NCBI RefSeq assembly: GCF_014898055.3
Contig: NW_023600993.1
Location: forward strand, 1,116,001-1,180,000
Length of the DNA: 64,000 bases
DNA from: Talpa occidentalis
Lineage: Eukaryota > Chordata > Mammalia > Eulipotyphla > Talpidae
Reading direction: 5' to 3'
How positions within the stretch are numbered: position 1 is the first letter of the stretch; the number at the start of each line of letters is the position of its first letter. This document shows positions 1-12,844 of the stretch, piece by piece. The notes below the pieces were generated by a model, which saw only the letters and a list, made by a program, of their open reading frames with translations, was not told the origin of the DNA and did not search any database. The position numbers and the translations under genes are program-made.

Positions 1-1330
1 AAGGCCCACAAGCGCGGGATGGTTTGTGCCCGTGTGGGAGAAACGGGCCTCTATGCCCATGCGCGAGTCTGAAGCGCCCGGGGCTCGCAGAGCCTGAGCT
101 GACCACCCCAGGGGCAGCGGCCGCCGGCCGACCCGCACAGGCACCCGCAGCGTGGCTGCACCTGGACCGCGGGGCTGGGGTCAGGCCCGACCCAGGGCCC
201 GGGGATGCCTGGCTCGGGGCCCAGGGCCAGGAGGGCACGTTTGGGGCGCGCGCTCATGGTGCATGCCTGGTGGTGCATGTCGGGAAGATGGAGCCAGCTT
301 GGCACTCCGTGATGGTTCATGCGTGGGAGAAATGAAAAATTGGTATCTAAAATATGGATCATGAAGTATGGGAAGCTTTGGGGGCCTGTCCCTACGGCCA
401 CAATAATGGAAACTGTTAGCCGCAGAGCCGACGTTCTGGGCCTCTGTACAAGGCGCACTCGCAGACCAGCTGCTTGGCAGACGTGATTTTAAGGTCCTAT
501 GTAGTTGGGGGACCCTGTTGTTTAGACATCGGCTTACGCTGCGAGGGGAGACATGAGCTCTGGGCCACGCGGAGGCTGTGGGGCTCTGAGCTGACGGCAG
601 CCTAGCGCGTGACCCTCTGAGCACGGGGGCGTCTGGGGATCAGCCTGCGGCGTCAGGCGGGCTCAAGCAGTGAAGGAAACAGGGATCTGGAAGGTGTCCT
701 CAGGAGTCCGCGGGCCAGGGCACGTGTCACAGCCTCGCCGAGGCCGCTGTTTGGGGTGCAGCGCGCAGATACAGGCAGCGGCGCAGGTCCCGGGGTCGCC
801 GTCACTGAGGGACCCAGAACCAGGGCCTTCAAGGCCGGCGGGGTGAGACTGAGGGTTTCCTCAGGCGCACTCTCGGGTCATGCGTAGAGCCGGGAAGACA
901 CGGTTCCCTCTCGGGTCCATCGTCCCAGGGGCCTCAGTCATCACCGCGAGCTCAGGCCCGACGGGGCTGGCGGGTGCCGCGCTGTCCCTGCGGCTCCACA
1001 GCTGCACCGCTGCTCTCGCTCCGGGGGGCGCGTCTGCGTCGGGTCTCCCTGGTTGGGGCGGGCGCCACGAGGGAAGTGGCTCTCAGCAGCAGACGCTGCT
1101 GACGCCTGGTGGGAGAGAACATGCAGGTGGCATCAAGCCGAGGGGTCACAGTGTGGGTGTTCAGGGTGAGACAGGCCAGAGGCCTGCATGTCTCGCGATG
1201 GTCACGCGCTGGCGGAGCCGCGTGCACGGGGTTGAGGGCGGAGGGCGCTGGGGGTGCTCCAGGTGCTCTGGGGGAGCGGCGGCCAGTGGGCTGTTCGCTC
1301 CTGCTCTCTCGCTGTGGCTTCTCGTCTGAT
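1..1330. other. GC-rich unique sequence, possible CpG island
   Basis: No gene is recognised. The stretch is GC-rich with many CpG dinucleotides, especially about 90-260 and 930-1,330. Open frames appear on both strands at once, which is what stop-poor GC-rich DNA gives by chance, and none has a recognisable domain. It could be a CpG island or a subtelomeric-type GC-rich segment; the sequence alone does not decide. No repeat family was recognised. Confidence 0.35.
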
Positions 1331-2300
1331 CTCCTTTTTATAGGTGCTCTCGCTCGTTTCTCTCCGACGCTGAGCACCGTGAGCTGCTTAGTGCCTTTAA
1401 ATACGCTGCAGACCACAACACAGATGGCGCTGCATGGCAGCCTCAGGTTGCTAGACTCCCCCGGGCTGCGCGTGTTTACTGACTGAAATGGGGCCAAAAC
1501 CCACTAGCAGCAAGCGCAGAACCCCTTTCAGCTCGGGACTGACACAGGAGACCTGTGACCTGATCTGCTGGCCCTGGCGTCGAGGATGGACGGCCGCCCG
1601 GTCTGCCGCGTCCCACTCACGCCAGCAGCGTGACTCTAGCGCTCCAGGGCGGTCACGCCGTTAGCTGCCCATGGATGCGCAGGGTGCCTGTCGCCATCCG
1701 GTTGTCTCCAGCGCGGCTGCTGGGGCATGGGGAGGGCGTCGAGAGCGATTATCCTGTAATTGCACGTCCTCCTTTGTGCCTTGTTAAGGACTCATGTGAT
1801 CAGAATGTTTCTGGTCAAGTGGAAATTATCCGTGGGAATATTTGTGGGTTTTTTTTTTTTGGAAAATAGGGAAGGCGCTTTCTGGCTCTCTCTGCCGTGG
1901 ATGAAGAGCCACCAGCTGACGTTGCCGTGATGCTCAGGTAGGATGCACCGGCAAGGAGAGGAGAAGCCGTCTCTCATTCATGGTGTTCTGTGACCATCCA
2001 GGGCCGTCGGGGTAATAACCCTCAGCCGCAGCGCGGGGGAGTGCCTGCTTGGGGTGCCGTGCAGGAAGTGTAACCCTGTTACGCGCCGCTGCTGTGCATG
2101 TCACTGGGACGGCGTGTTCTCCTGCCTGGCAGCTCCATTAGAGATTTTACACTCAACTTTTATTTTTCACACTCTATTTATTCTTGCTTCCAAACTTGTG
2201 ATGTTCATCGATTTGTAGTCAGTGTGGACTTGACTTTTCAAAGACTTGGCGTGGAGCAGGGCAGCGTGGATGGGTTTGGAGTGTCTCTGGCGGGGCTTGC
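1331..2300. other. unique sequence, nothing recognised
   Basis: This is mixed-composition DNA with a T-run near 1,850-1,860 and a T-rich part at about 2,145-2,200. No gene, repeat family or RNA gene is recognised. Confidence 0.4.
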
Positions 2301-2317
2301 TCAGGCATCATTTGAGA

Positions 2318-2470
2318 GTTGCTACTAGACCAGCACTGTCCCTAGACTCTGAACTGAGCCACCTCCCCAATTAAAATGTTCCTAGTAGCCACACCTGTGA
2401 AGCAGGTAGAAGCACCTACAATTAAATTTATTAGTTTAGTAGTGTGTTTTACTTGAGACAGTCCTGCTGC
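2318..2470. repeat. ancient interspersed-repeat relic (type not named)
   Basis: The stretch has an 'actgtcc' core, then 'tagtagccacacctgtgaag', then an AATTAAATTTATTAG-type AT-rich part and 'gtgttttactt'. This order resembles the common mammal-wide repeat containing CTGTCCAATA / TAGCCACATGTGG. I recall the pattern but cannot name the family safely. The copy is highly diverged and its ends are approximate. Confidence 0.35.
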
Positions 2471-3627
2471 AGAGATACTCGAGGTGGGAGCAGTGAGTGA
2501 GTCCTGCTGCTGCTTTGGCACTAAGTCCCGGTGCCTATGGGCATTGCCAGTGCCCTGCAGTCCAGACCAGCGCATGTTGGAGGCAGTGACCAGGTCATTA
2601 GAGACCCTCTCGCTTTGACCTTACTCTCTTGGGACCTTTGCCCTGTGGGACGCCTGTGGAGCTCCAGGGAGACGCAGGCCCCGGGGCAGAGGAGACCGTG
2701 CGACAGAGCACCGAGGGCATCCTGCCCCAGCCAGCGTCCCCTCGCTGCTGCCCTGGGCAGTGGCTTCTCCCATCAAGCCATAGAACACCCATGGGTGACG
2801 CGCCTTGGCTGTGACCTCTGCAACCACCCACATTCCTAACTTGTGGAAACTGTGTAAGATACCAAGTGATAATTGTTTTGAGCAAGAAACGATGAGCACG
2901 TTCATGTGCCCGGCAGCTCGTGGCAGGTCGCGTGTCCGTGTCCGCATGGCGGGAGCGTGAGTCTGCTACAGGGCAGCTCCCTCATTTCAGATTTTCTAAG
3001 TTATACTTCACAGCTGGCACAGAAAAAGACCCACCTTGAAAAATCCTGGCCTTCTGAAATGAACGTGTGCTCAGGGCTTTGGCCCGGGATGGGTGCCTGC
3101 AGGCCCCTGCTGCAGAGGTGCGGTTCCTGGCAGCAGCTGCCCGCCAGCGGCTGCCCGCCAGCTCGCCTGGGCTGCTCTGCACACCTTGGCTGTCGTGGTC
3201 GCGTCTGTCTCCATGGCCCGGCCGGGGAAATGGGTCCTCGCCGCGGGCTCCAGGGTCCCGGGTCCGGCTGTGCAGGGTGGGGAGCCAGGGACGAGCTGAA
3301 CCCCCGACCATGGAGTCATACTACGTGCCTGCTTGCGGTGTCTCTGCGGGAGGGCTCGGGCGGCCCTGCGGTCCCTAAATGCCGTGCCCTGGCGTGGCTG
3401 GAAACACGTTCCTGGTCAGCAGACCTGCTCGTGGGGTCACGGAGCCCAGGCCTTGTGCAGAGACGGGCTCTCCTGCAGCGCTCTGGCAGGGCTGTCACCA
3501 GCTTTTAACTGAGCTTCTGTTCAACTATTTTCGTTTGGTGACTTTGGCGCCCCTGGGAGGATGCCTCCCTTTGGGGAGAGCTGGGTGACTGACAGCAATG
3601 CCTTAGCAACCATCTGATAGTCATGCT

Positions 3628-3667
3628 GGAGGAAATTTACCCTGGATGGAGGAAATTTACCCTGGAT
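3628..3667. repeat. perfect 20-bp tandem duplication
   Basis: The 20-bp unit GGAGGAAATTTACCCTGGAT occurs twice head to tail with no mismatch (3,628-3,647 and 3,648-3,667). Perfect identity of two units suggests a recent slippage or duplication event. Confidence 0.9.
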
Positions 3668-3917
3668 TGAGGAATCACGCGCCCTCCTGATTGACAGCTT
3701 CTGTAAGACAGTCAAGGTCAAAGCCAGAGTGGCGGGAGCGTGGGGCGATGAGCATTGACGGGTAAATCACGTGTCAGAGCTGCCAGCCATCTGGTCACCC
3801 TGGGATCAGGCCGGGCTCCGTGTTTACCTTCCGATGGGCCAGCGACAGGGGCACCTTGTTTGTTTCAGTCTATCAGGGAAGCGAGGTATCTTCCAGTCCG
3901 AAATGGTTCTGCTGCAG

Positions 3918-3969
3918 GTGACCTTCAAAACCACCAGCTGAGTGACCTCAGTATGACCTTCAAAACAGC
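3918..3969. repeat. short direct repeat
   Basis: TGACCTTCAAAAC occurs twice about 38 bp apart (near 3,919 and 3,954), with a related TGACCTCAGTA between. It is probably a decayed tandem duplication. Confidence 0.5.
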
Positions 3970-4301
3970 CTTACCTGGGAGGTGGTCATAACTGTCTTGT
4001 TAAATATTTTCTCATCATTGAAAATTGAGAATACATTTTCCTAAAATTTTATTAGTTGGTGTTAATGTTCTCATGAATTGGTACTCAGTGCCTTAGCAGC
4101 GGTGAGGCTCCTGGGCCAGCCCGGTGTTGAGAAGGCCCTGGGGGGTGAAGACTGTTGGTGCCGCCTGTAGAGGTGAGGGTGGGGTCCCGGGGTGCCCAGG
4201 CAGAGGGGGCGGTGACGTGTGTGAGCCCAAATCCACCCTCAGTTGGGCGGGCTGAACTCCAGGAGCGTTGGGAGGGAAACTCCACTCACAGATGCTTGAG
4301 A

Positions 4302-4342
4302 GGGAGTTTGCAGACTCAGGAGGGCATTTGCAGACTCGGGCG
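4302..4342. repeat. imperfect tandem duplication of about 21 bp
   Basis: The phrase TTTGCAGACTC(A/G)GG occurs twice about 21 bp apart (near 4,307 and 4,328), preceded each time by an AGGG-containing stretch. This is a small local duplication with no coding meaning seen. Confidence 0.55.
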
Positions 4343-4954
4343 TGAAGTCAGGGCCCTCCATGTGCCCAGCCTGCCTGGCAAGCTCCATGAGGACACACCA
4401 GTGGGGTCCGTGTGGCGGGTGTTCCGGCTACACCTCGAGGGCCCTCGGTTCCCGACTCGCTGTCCCAAGCCCTGGTCGAGGCCCTGGGACCTGAGAAGCC
4501 AGGGGTGGGTCTCCCTGGAGCTGCTCTTCTCGGCGTTGCAGACGTCTAGACGCTTCTTCCCGAGTGCGTCTCTTCATTCCGTGGCCACGTGAGCCGCGTG
4601 TCTTCCTGACATCTCAGCAGGAGGGAGCCCGGCTCCGCGCGCCTCCGGCCAGGTGAGCAGACAGCACAGGATGTCCTGGGTGGCCGGGCCGGGGCCTGCG
4701 GTCAGCGCCGGTGGTGTTCGTGTTATGGTGGCTCGTGCGGGGCCCCTCGTGCTCCTGGCCGTGGGCCGCAGACCCCTGCTGCGTCAGCGCCACTGGCGTC
4801 TGCTCTGAGTACAGCCCTGGGAGGTTTTTTCCCCCGAACATCCAAGTGTGGCAGGACCGCGGGGTGGGGGGGCGGGGAGGGGCTCTGAGGGGACCATGGC
4901 CAGGGACAGCCTCCTCCTCCCTCAGCCCAGGCGTCGGGGGCTCGTGGCCAGCGT

Positions 4955-5105
4955 ATTTGAGATTTAATTTGCTTCATTTTGAGTTTCATTTTTAAAGCTA
5001 TTTCTTTTTCAGGCTTCCCATTACGCTTTATTTGAAAAGCAGCTCTTATCATTTTAGTCATTATTGTCACAGATTCCAGGTTCTCAAATTATGCTGATCT
5101 CAAAA
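4955..5105. other. AT-rich block, conserved-element-like
   Basis: A sharply AT-rich island sits inside GC-rich flanks, with no recognisable repeat. Such blocks in otherwise GC-rich unique mammalian DNA are often conserved non-coding elements. This is inference from composition and low repeat content only; alignment to other mammals would decide it. Confidence 0.2.
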
Positions 5106-5410
5106 GACGTGGGTTGTCGCTGCTCTTCCCACTCAGGGCCTCCCAGCAGCCCGGGGTGGGGGGGGCACCCCCTGCCCATACCTTTGTTATGCGCAAGCCC
5201 TTGGAGCAGCTGTCCCAGGCACAGGGTCCAGGCGGGGCCCTCCCCCCACCCTTGAGGCCTGGCCAGACCCCTGGGGGCCACCTGCAGTGCTGTGCTTTCC
5301 CCAGAAGCGCCACCAGGCCCGGTGGGAGGCTGACCCCGCTCTCCACCGGCCCCGGCGCCCACCGCCATGTGGGCACTCTGCACATGTGGATTTTAAAACT
5401 GTGCAGGAAT

Positions 5411-5470
5411 CTGAGTGAGAGTGTGTGTGAGTGTGAGTGTGAGTGTGTCGCTGAGCGTGCATGCGTGGGC
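5411..5470. repeat. GTGTGA-type microsatellite
   Basis: An imperfect array of GAGTGT/GTGTGA hexamers runs from about 5,411 to 5,450 and decays into TGCATGCGTGGGCGTG. The repetitive Ser-His and Cys-Glu strings in the overlapping open frames come from this array and do not indicate a protein. Confidence 0.8.
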
Positions 5471-8400
5471 GTGAACGTGGTGAGAATCCCGTGGAGCAAG
5501 TCCCCTCTCCCCGTCTGTCCTCCTGGCGGGCCCCTCCCGCGTTCCTGTGAGGGACAGCCTGCGCTCCGGCCCCGAGGGGGAAGAGGTCGTGGTGCCGTGT
5601 CAGACACCGGGACTCGCTCGTCATGGGTCGGTACTTCGGTTGGGCCTGCACCCCTTGGGCGCCTCCTGTGTGCGACTGTTGGGGTGCTGGGGGGAGGGGA
5701 GGGAACCCGCTGGCCTCTCCCGGAGTGCGCCCTGAGGGGCCCGGGAGGTGACCACACAGGCTCAGGAGTCAGGGCAGCTCTGGGCGGGGAGGTGTTACGG
5801 GGGCATTTAATCCAGGAGACACTCACTTGGTTACTTCAGATCAGGGGCTGATGGAGCTGAGGCCCAAAGGAGCCAGCCATGAAGGTCGGCTGAAGGTCGC
5901 TGGTGGCAGTGGGCCGCCAGTGCAGATTTGAGGGGTGACGAGCTTTCCTGTCTAAGGGCTCGCGTGACTGCATGCCGTTGAGGGTCGGACTGGCCAGGGA
6001 GAAGCCAGGGAGCTGCTTGGCGCTGACCTGTGGGTATGGGGTAGGCCTGGGGGCTTAAAGGCTTAGGTTCTGATCGGGTCCGGTTTGATCTGCTTTATTA
6101 ATCTAGCAGAGGCAGAGTGGACAGGGCTGGAGGGCAGGAGGGAGGCCGGCCCCGCCCTGGAAGCACTGCTCTGGCCAGGCGGAGGCGGGTCCTATCAGGG
6201 GGAGCCAGGGGAGGGCGGGTGGAGGAGGGACATGGCCCCGCAGAGGTGAAGGTTGGCCGGTGCTTTGCGCACGTCGAGGAAAGGACAGTCACCGTCGCTG
6301 TGCGCCTGGGAGCGTCCTCCGTGTTCCTGGTGACGTTTAGTGACTGACCGGCCAGACAGGGGTCCCGTCTGTGGCCTGCTGCCCCTGCCCCGCCTGTGCC
6401 TGCACCTTCGCCCGCATCGGAGACCTTTCGAGCTCACAGACGGGTGTGGGGTTGGTGTGCTGCCGTCCGTGGGGTGACGCTGAGCCCCGCCAGTGCAGGA
6501 GGCCCCGCAGCAGGGTTGCCAGTCACACTGAGGCCCAGACACCGGGAGTCCTTCCCCGCACGTCACGGGGATCTGGGTGTTGCTGAAATCGTGTGGCGTA
6601 GAGCATGCTGGAAGTCTTCAGTTCCGGGCGAACTGTTCTTCCCATGCGCTCGTCTCCAGTGACGGGGTAAGGAGAGTCGTGCTGTGGCTGAGCAAGGGGA
6701 GCCCTCCCGGTGGGGGCGCGCCGACTGTGCAGTGTGCACCTTGGGGGCCGCCTGCCTCTGAGAGGGGGACTGTGATTGAAGGAACGCTGGTTCTGTGCCA
6801 GCCACACTGAAGGCTGCCCCAGCAGTGCCCTGGGAGCTGACGGGTCTGCAGAGAACGGAAGCAGGAGACTTGCCCACTCTCTAGCCTGTCTCTGCTCTGC
6901 GCCCAGCACGGTGGTGCCCCCAGCATGGGCTCTGTGCCGCAGGGAGCTCGGCCTCCACACAAGGAGAGGAACTGAGCCTTACTTTCCGTTTCCTTCTGGA
7001 ATACTCACTCCAGAAAAGAAAGAGTTTTCAAGCAACCCTGCCTCAATGAATTCTTAATTGGGCACAGGAGAATGTTGGTAGGAGTGTAATACATTTAACC
7101 AGCAGACACACTCAGGGCGGTCCTGTGCGGGGCTCAGGGCTGGGTGGATGCGTGCGTTACCAGGCACAGAGGCACTTCATCAGTGGTTCAGACGGTTAAG
7201 AGGAGAATTGAAAACACAGGACTGGACATACAGAGAATTAGCAAAGTTGCTAATTACATCCAAGTACTTTTTTTCCGCCAGTCATCGACTGTTAAAACGT
7301 TTGCCAAAGTATTGCTAAAAATAGCCAGCTGTCAGAACATCCATTTCTCTTCAGAAGACCTGCTCGCTGAGATTGATGGGGGGCCAACGGGCAGCCCGAA
7401 GTGGCCGGGAGTGAGGTGCTGGGGTGGCCTCATCACACAAAGCCCGAGAGGCCTTTAGCTGGCCTGTGCAGCTGGCGAGGACAGGAGAGCCTCCTCGTGG
7501 TTGGTCTTTCTCACTCAGAGGTTCCAGACTGTTCTCTCTGTGCCCAGACCTTGTGGGATAGACTCAGGTAGACAGTGAACCGTATTCATGAGAGGAAGTG
7601 GAAAAGGGCATAATGCATGATTTTTTCTCATTTAAAAATTCTGAGTTACTTCTTTTCCCAATCCTTTCCCCCCTTCTGTACACCCTTCCATATATTAAAT
7701 ATAATAAAGTGCTTTAAGTCTTACAGGGGAGGCTATTTTCAGTATTTCTGGCAATAAGAACAAAGCTCGTAATCCAACTAGTGGAATGAGTTGTTAGAAA
7801 ATTTTCCTGTAGACATTTCTGTGGTGCTTTTTGAAGGAAGTATGACATTTTCACTCTTCAAAGAGAAGCTTCTGTTTCTTCCTCTAATTTCTGTAGCCAT
7901 TAAACAGTTCTTCCTTGTGAGGGATTCTTAGAGGTCCCTGGACCTTGTCTGTCTGGGGTAAAGCAGTGCGTATTTTTAAGACTCTGACTTCAGGCTCCTC
8001 GTTCTTATCTAAAGTAGCAGGATACTCAGTTTAATGTATTATTCTTATGCTTTCCTTGAAAACTCAGAGGAATGGAAGTTAGAAGTATTTGTCCAAATTT
8101 CAGCTATTGTTACCACCTCAGTGGCCCTGGGTTCATCATTCACCTTGAGTATGGGCTTAAAGGCAGACATGTTAAGGTAGAAAGGGTCAGTATGTTAAGT
8201 GGATTTGAAATGCGATGGAAGTGTTATAATTTAGTGAGTTTGGGCTTCCCAAGTTATTGGGCGATGTATTCTTTGATAGCCAGTGTCCCGGGGTTTGTGC
8301 ATCACTGATAATGTATTCTTTCCACTTAGCCGAATAGTGAAATTTCAGGTTCCGAGAATCCAAGTAATTCACTCAGTGGGACATACTTACCTAATGTTGG

Positions 8401-8615
8401 TGCTCGGACTCTAAATTTAACCTGCTGGCCCACTGCTCCTGACCCACTGCTCATTCCTCAATAAATTGCTTATTTAATCTGGGAATGACCATAGCTTTCT
8501 GGGAACACTCTGATTCTGAGACATGTATGTGTGTTACTGTGTAGACATATATTCTCTAAACAGCCTAAGCGTGCTGTGAATGTGCAGAGGCCATTTCTGA
8601 CAAGCCCACAGCTGG
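5471..8615. other. unique sequence, no gene recognised
   Basis: 5,471-6,960 is GC-rich, with overlapping chance frames on both strands. 7,000-8,615 is more AT-rich and has no named repeat. A short segment at 7,215-7,245 faintly resembles U6 snRNA but fails further on (see rejected items). Nothing else is supported. Confidence 0.35.
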
Positions 8616-8619
8616 TAGC

Positions 8620-10065
8620 GTGTTCAATGGTAGAAAGCTAAGAGGTTTCCTAGAAGATCAGGAGCAAGGCAAGGATGCCCACATTCATTACTCCTAAGTC
8701 CTGGCCAGAGCAGTTGGGCAAGAAAACGAAAGAAAAGCATCCAAGTCAGAAATGAAGATGAAAAACTATTTGCAGGTGACGCGATATTATATATAGAAAA
8801 CTCTAAAGATGCCATCAGAAACTACATGATTTTTGTAACTTTGCCAGATACACGATCATTATATAAGAAACAGTTCTTTCTATACACTCACAAAGACTTA
8901 CCAGAAAGAGAAATTAAGGCCTCATTTGTGATTGTATCAAAAGGACTAAATGCCCCTAGGAATAAATTCAAGCAAAGAGGGAAATGACTTGTGTGCTGAC
9001 GAGCGCGAGATGCTGGTGGAAAAACCAAAGGTGACACACAGGTGATGGCTGCTCTGAGCTCGTGGACTGAAGAGTTAATGTGCTGTTGAAATAGCCACTC
9101 TACCCAAGCTGATCTGCAGCTTCAGCACAATCCCTATCAGAATTCAAGTGGCATTTTTCACAGAAAGAGAAAGAACCTGAAATCTGTATGAAACCACAGG
9201 ACTCTGCAGGCCTGAGAAAGAGCAACAAAGCTGGGACATCCCGCTTTCCAACTTCAAACTCTTCACACATCTAGTGTGATCGACACAGTCTGGCATGGCG
9301 TAAGTGCAGACACGCAGATCAATGCAGTGGAATAGAGGTCCTAGAAATAAACCCTTGGATACATGGTCAATTAATTTAGGATGAAAGAACCAAGAAAATA
9401 TAATGGGAAGAGGGTAGTTTCTTCAAGAAGGGTGTTAGGACATCTGGACAGAGCCAGGTTAAAAAATGAAATGAAACCACATCCCTGTCTTTCATAACAC
9501 ACAGAAACAAATTAACAGTGGATTAAAGATTTGGGCATAAGACCTGGGAGCATAAAACTCTTAGAAGAAGAAAACCTAGGGGCAAGTTCATTTGGCAATG
9601 ATGTTTTGGGGGGATATGGTGCTAAAAGTGAAGACAATAAAACCAAAATTAAACAAGAAGGAAAATACCAAAGTGAAAAGAGAGCTTACGGAATGAATAT
9701 GGAGAAGATGTTTGCAAATCATTTATCATAAAAGGTGGCAACACCTAAAACATAAAGATTGTACAAACTGAGTAGCAAAAAAAAAAAAAAAATCCAATTA
9801 GGAAGACATACAAGTGACCAGCAGGTGCAGGACAGGGTCCTCGCCCTCACTGATCATCAGGGAAATGAAATCACGGCCATGAGCTGCCACCTTGCACCTG
9901 TCAGAACGGCTCTCTGCAAGGGACAAGAGACTGAAAAGTGTCGGGGAGGGTGGGGAGAAAAGAGGACCCTCACACACTGTGGGTGGGAATAGAAATTGGC
10001 CCAGCCCATATGGGGCATGGTATGGAGGTTCCCCATGGGCACAGGAGACAGCCCCACCTCTGCCA
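8620..10065 (+). mobile_element. L1 (LINE-1) ORF2 relic, 3' half
   Basis: This is a decayed, 5'-truncated LINE-1 copy in plus orientation. Readable landmarks are the RT-domain phrase corresponding to 'GTRQGCPHS' near 8,660-8,690, and the catalytic FADD motif, seen here as FAGD at 8,769-8,780, so the second-position aspartate is lost. Next comes the 'AIQ..KI' region, then the 3' ORF2 part with the 'SDHQGNEI' reading near 9,850 and the 'HTLWVGIEIG' reading near 9,975. A 16-A run (9,777-9,792) lies inside. Many stops and frameshifts break the frame. In life ORF2p is the endonuclease/reverse transcriptase that copies L1 RNA; this copy cannot make it. No target-site duplication was found and the ends are approximate. 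Confidence 0.88.
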
Positions 10066-12840
10066 GCCTCTGTCCAGCCTCAGCCCAGCCTCTGCCAGCC
10101 TCCAGGTGCCCTGGACTGTCCCGGTAGCAGCTGCAGGACCTGCTCAGAGCTGCCGCTTGGAATTGTGCACATTTGTGTCTTTCTGTTTGATGTCTTATTG
10201 GTTAAGCAAAGTAAGGTTCCCGGACAGCTTTTAAAACTACAGTTTCCAATATAATAAACGCAGTCTAAATAAATAATGCCAAGCTAAGAAAACACAATTA
10301 CTTAAGCCCTTTTCCTTCTCTGAGGTTTAGCACGTACGAGGGAGATGCCGTGTGTGGATTTGGTTGCAGGCTCCTCAGGGGAAGGCACCGGGACAGATAA
10401 CATCGCCTGCGGGGGGGCATCAGCTCCTCCACTCCTGAGGAACCGCTCGGAGTTTGCTAATTCGCTGAGTGGGTAACCGAGAAGGGAGCTGGACCAGCCT
10501 CTGGTCCTTACGACATCTGGATGTCTCAGGGTGGTCAGTCTAGAGCCCAGGGGCTTCCCGGACTCGCTGGAGATTTTATTTCCCTTTATTTACTGTTTAT
10601 TTCTGTAGAGCAGGAGATACAGGTGGGAGTGTACTTTGGTTTTGGTTAATAAAATAATCACCTCTTTTTTTCAAATCATGAAGTGTCTGCCTTTTTGGTG
10701 AGAAAAGTTCACATAAAAATGAATTATCTTTAGCAAGATTTTAGTATTGTCTCTTTAGTATTGTCTCTTCTTATATGCTGTTGAGTTTGAAGCAACCTTT
10801 GAAAGCCTCTCACCACTCCTTTTAATATAGCAGTGACTTTCTGCCCTACTCAAGATCTTTCATCAAAAATAAGTTCTTAAAATTTCTAAATGTCACTATT
10901 TTTCTTGTTTTCTGATCCCGAGACAGTCCTATGAAAAGGCAGAAGAGTAGAGTCAGTAGAATCAGTGAGTTAAAGGAGATTCCCCTGACATAAGTTTGCA
11001 TTTTTTGACTATTTTAGGAGACGTGTTATTTCTTCAGCATGAGACCTGCTCCTTGGACTGCAGGCCTCTGTTCCCGGCCCCTTGTGGGTCTCAGGGGCAA
11101 CCCGGTCCACTTCTTACCCAACCCTGGTTCCCGACGGACAGGGCCTGCCCCTGCATCCCTCTCGGGGGGCTGACTTGTGTTGGGCAGGGGTGGCCATTCA
11201 GTGGAGAGTGATGAGAGCCGCTGCCGTCGAGCTCCCCACCCTGCCATGGCTGGACCCCATTCCAGAGTCCAGGATGAGACTGGAAGGGGCGTCCGTCTTG
11301 GCCGAGTGAGCATGCACCGTTCGCAGAGAACCGTCTCATCCTCTTCAGAAGCACACGGTCACTCAGTGGGCTGCTGCCATGGCGCGGGACAGATGGGACG
11401 TGGCGAGCAGGTGGCCCGCGGGCACCTCAGCCACGATTATCAGAGGTGAGTGGTTCCTTCCACACAGAACACCCACGTCTTTCAGGGCTCCGCGGGGAGG
11501 TTGGGCGTGGTGGGCACCTGGGCTCCCGATGGCCTGTCCTGGGCCTCCGCGGGCAGCTGTGCTCCTTGGTGACAACAGGGCGGGAGGGATCCTGTCGTCC
11601 TGGGCGTCCTCCTGACCCACGGGGAAGGCCGGCGGTGGGGTCGGAGCGGCACTGTCAACTTCTGAGAGAGCCGCGCTCACGTCTGACTGGCTCTGACAGC
11701 GCCTACAAAGGCCTCTGTCTAAGGATGATTTTATTGTCAATACGCGATCAGGCAGGTCAATGTTCATTTCATTTGTGAAGAAACCCACATCAAGCAAATT
11801 TCATTATCAAACCTAAAAATCAATGTGCGTGTGCGCCGGTGCGCTCTAAATAATGAATGTTCGTGCTCCTCTGCCCTGAAAGGACGTCTTAAGGACTGGA
11901 ATCTTACCAAGGGACGCAGGGGCTGCTTTTAGTCTTTCCTCGGGTAGCGCCTGTGTATTTTCGTAGAACGGTGCTACTGAAGATGACTTTTGGGGTCTTG
12001 TCTTAAATGGGTGGAGGGTCAGGGCGATGCCTCCGCAGGGGTCTGAGTGGGGTGACCAAGCCTCCTGACGTGGGGCGTGGCCACAGCGAGGGCAGCCGTG
12101 TCCAGCAGGCACTGTTATAGACTCTGGTGAGAATTCCCGTTGGGGCTCTGCACTTTGTCGACCCTGTTTAGTTCCCCTGTGTCCTTCCACGAAGCTCTGG
12201 TCACAGTGTTGGGGTCCCTGTGTGACTGAGGGGCTACCGCAGGGGAGCTGGTTGTCGTTGTTCAGTATCAAGCGGGTAGAAATATGTCGTTTTTTCTTGA
12301 AAGGTGTAAACCCTCGCCCCGCCTTGCTTCCCTCCCGACATCAGGGTCGGCGCAAAGCTGACAGCGTCTCTGACGGGCATGGAGGGCAGTTAGGCAGCGC
12401 GGAATTTGGACGTCACAGTGTGCATTTCCCTCAAGTGAAATCTGACAACGTGAAATTCTGCACAAAGTCGGGGGGGGGGAAGCATCGTGGCCTTGACAGC
12501 AGCCTCAGGAGCTCCCGCAGGGCCAGAAGCAGACCCGAGGCCTGGCCTGCCGGGGGTCCCCTACCGGGGGCTCTTGGCCTCGCGTGTGCCCCTCTGGCCG
12601 GCCAGCGCCCTCTGACAGCCTTAACTCGCAGTCACTCCAAGTGTGGTGTTCGTTGGGGAAAGGAAGTTCTGCCAGAAAAACAAAAGCAACATCATCAGAA
12701 GTGTTAAAATGCGTTATGAGCATTCTCAGTATTTAATATTACAAAATCTATCAGTCCATACCTGTGTATTCTTAGCATCCTTGGAAAAATGTTAGGTTAT
12801 GTGTTTTTTACTCTGTTATTTTCTTATTCACTCATTTGTT
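10066..12840. other. unique sequence, no gene recognised
   Basis: The region alternates between AT-rich parts (10,230-10,320, 10,560-11,030) and GC-rich parts. The block near 11,770-11,860, rich in AAATTTCATTATCAAAC-type words, looks conserved-element-like. A donor-like GAGGTGAGT lies at about 11,441 without a convincing acceptor. No gene is called. Confidence 0.35.
10740..10767. repeat. perfect 14-bp tandem duplication
   Basis: The unit TTTAGTATTGTCTC is repeated twice without mismatch (10,740-10,753 and 10,754-10,767). Confidence 0.85.
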
Positions 12841-12844
12841 TATT

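Larger units (their letters stand above)
2471..4950. other. unique GC-rich sequence
   Basis: No gene is recognised. The longest open frame (2,906-3,508, plus) overlaps open frames on the other strand and has no domain or signal I can identify. Short tandem duplications lie within it and are listed separately. Confidence 0.35.

Noticed and set aside
5089..5851. Two 245-codon open frames on opposite strands
   Set aside because: They overlap completely, include the GTGTGA microsatellite (giving Cys-Glu and Ser-His strings) and have no domain; typical of stop-poor GC-rich DNA.
7210..7260. U6 snRNA-like words (TGGACATACAGAGAATTAGCA)
   Set aside because: Similarity to the U6 stretch around ATACAGAGAAGATTAGCA ends after about 20 bases; the conserved part beyond it and the T-run end are absent.
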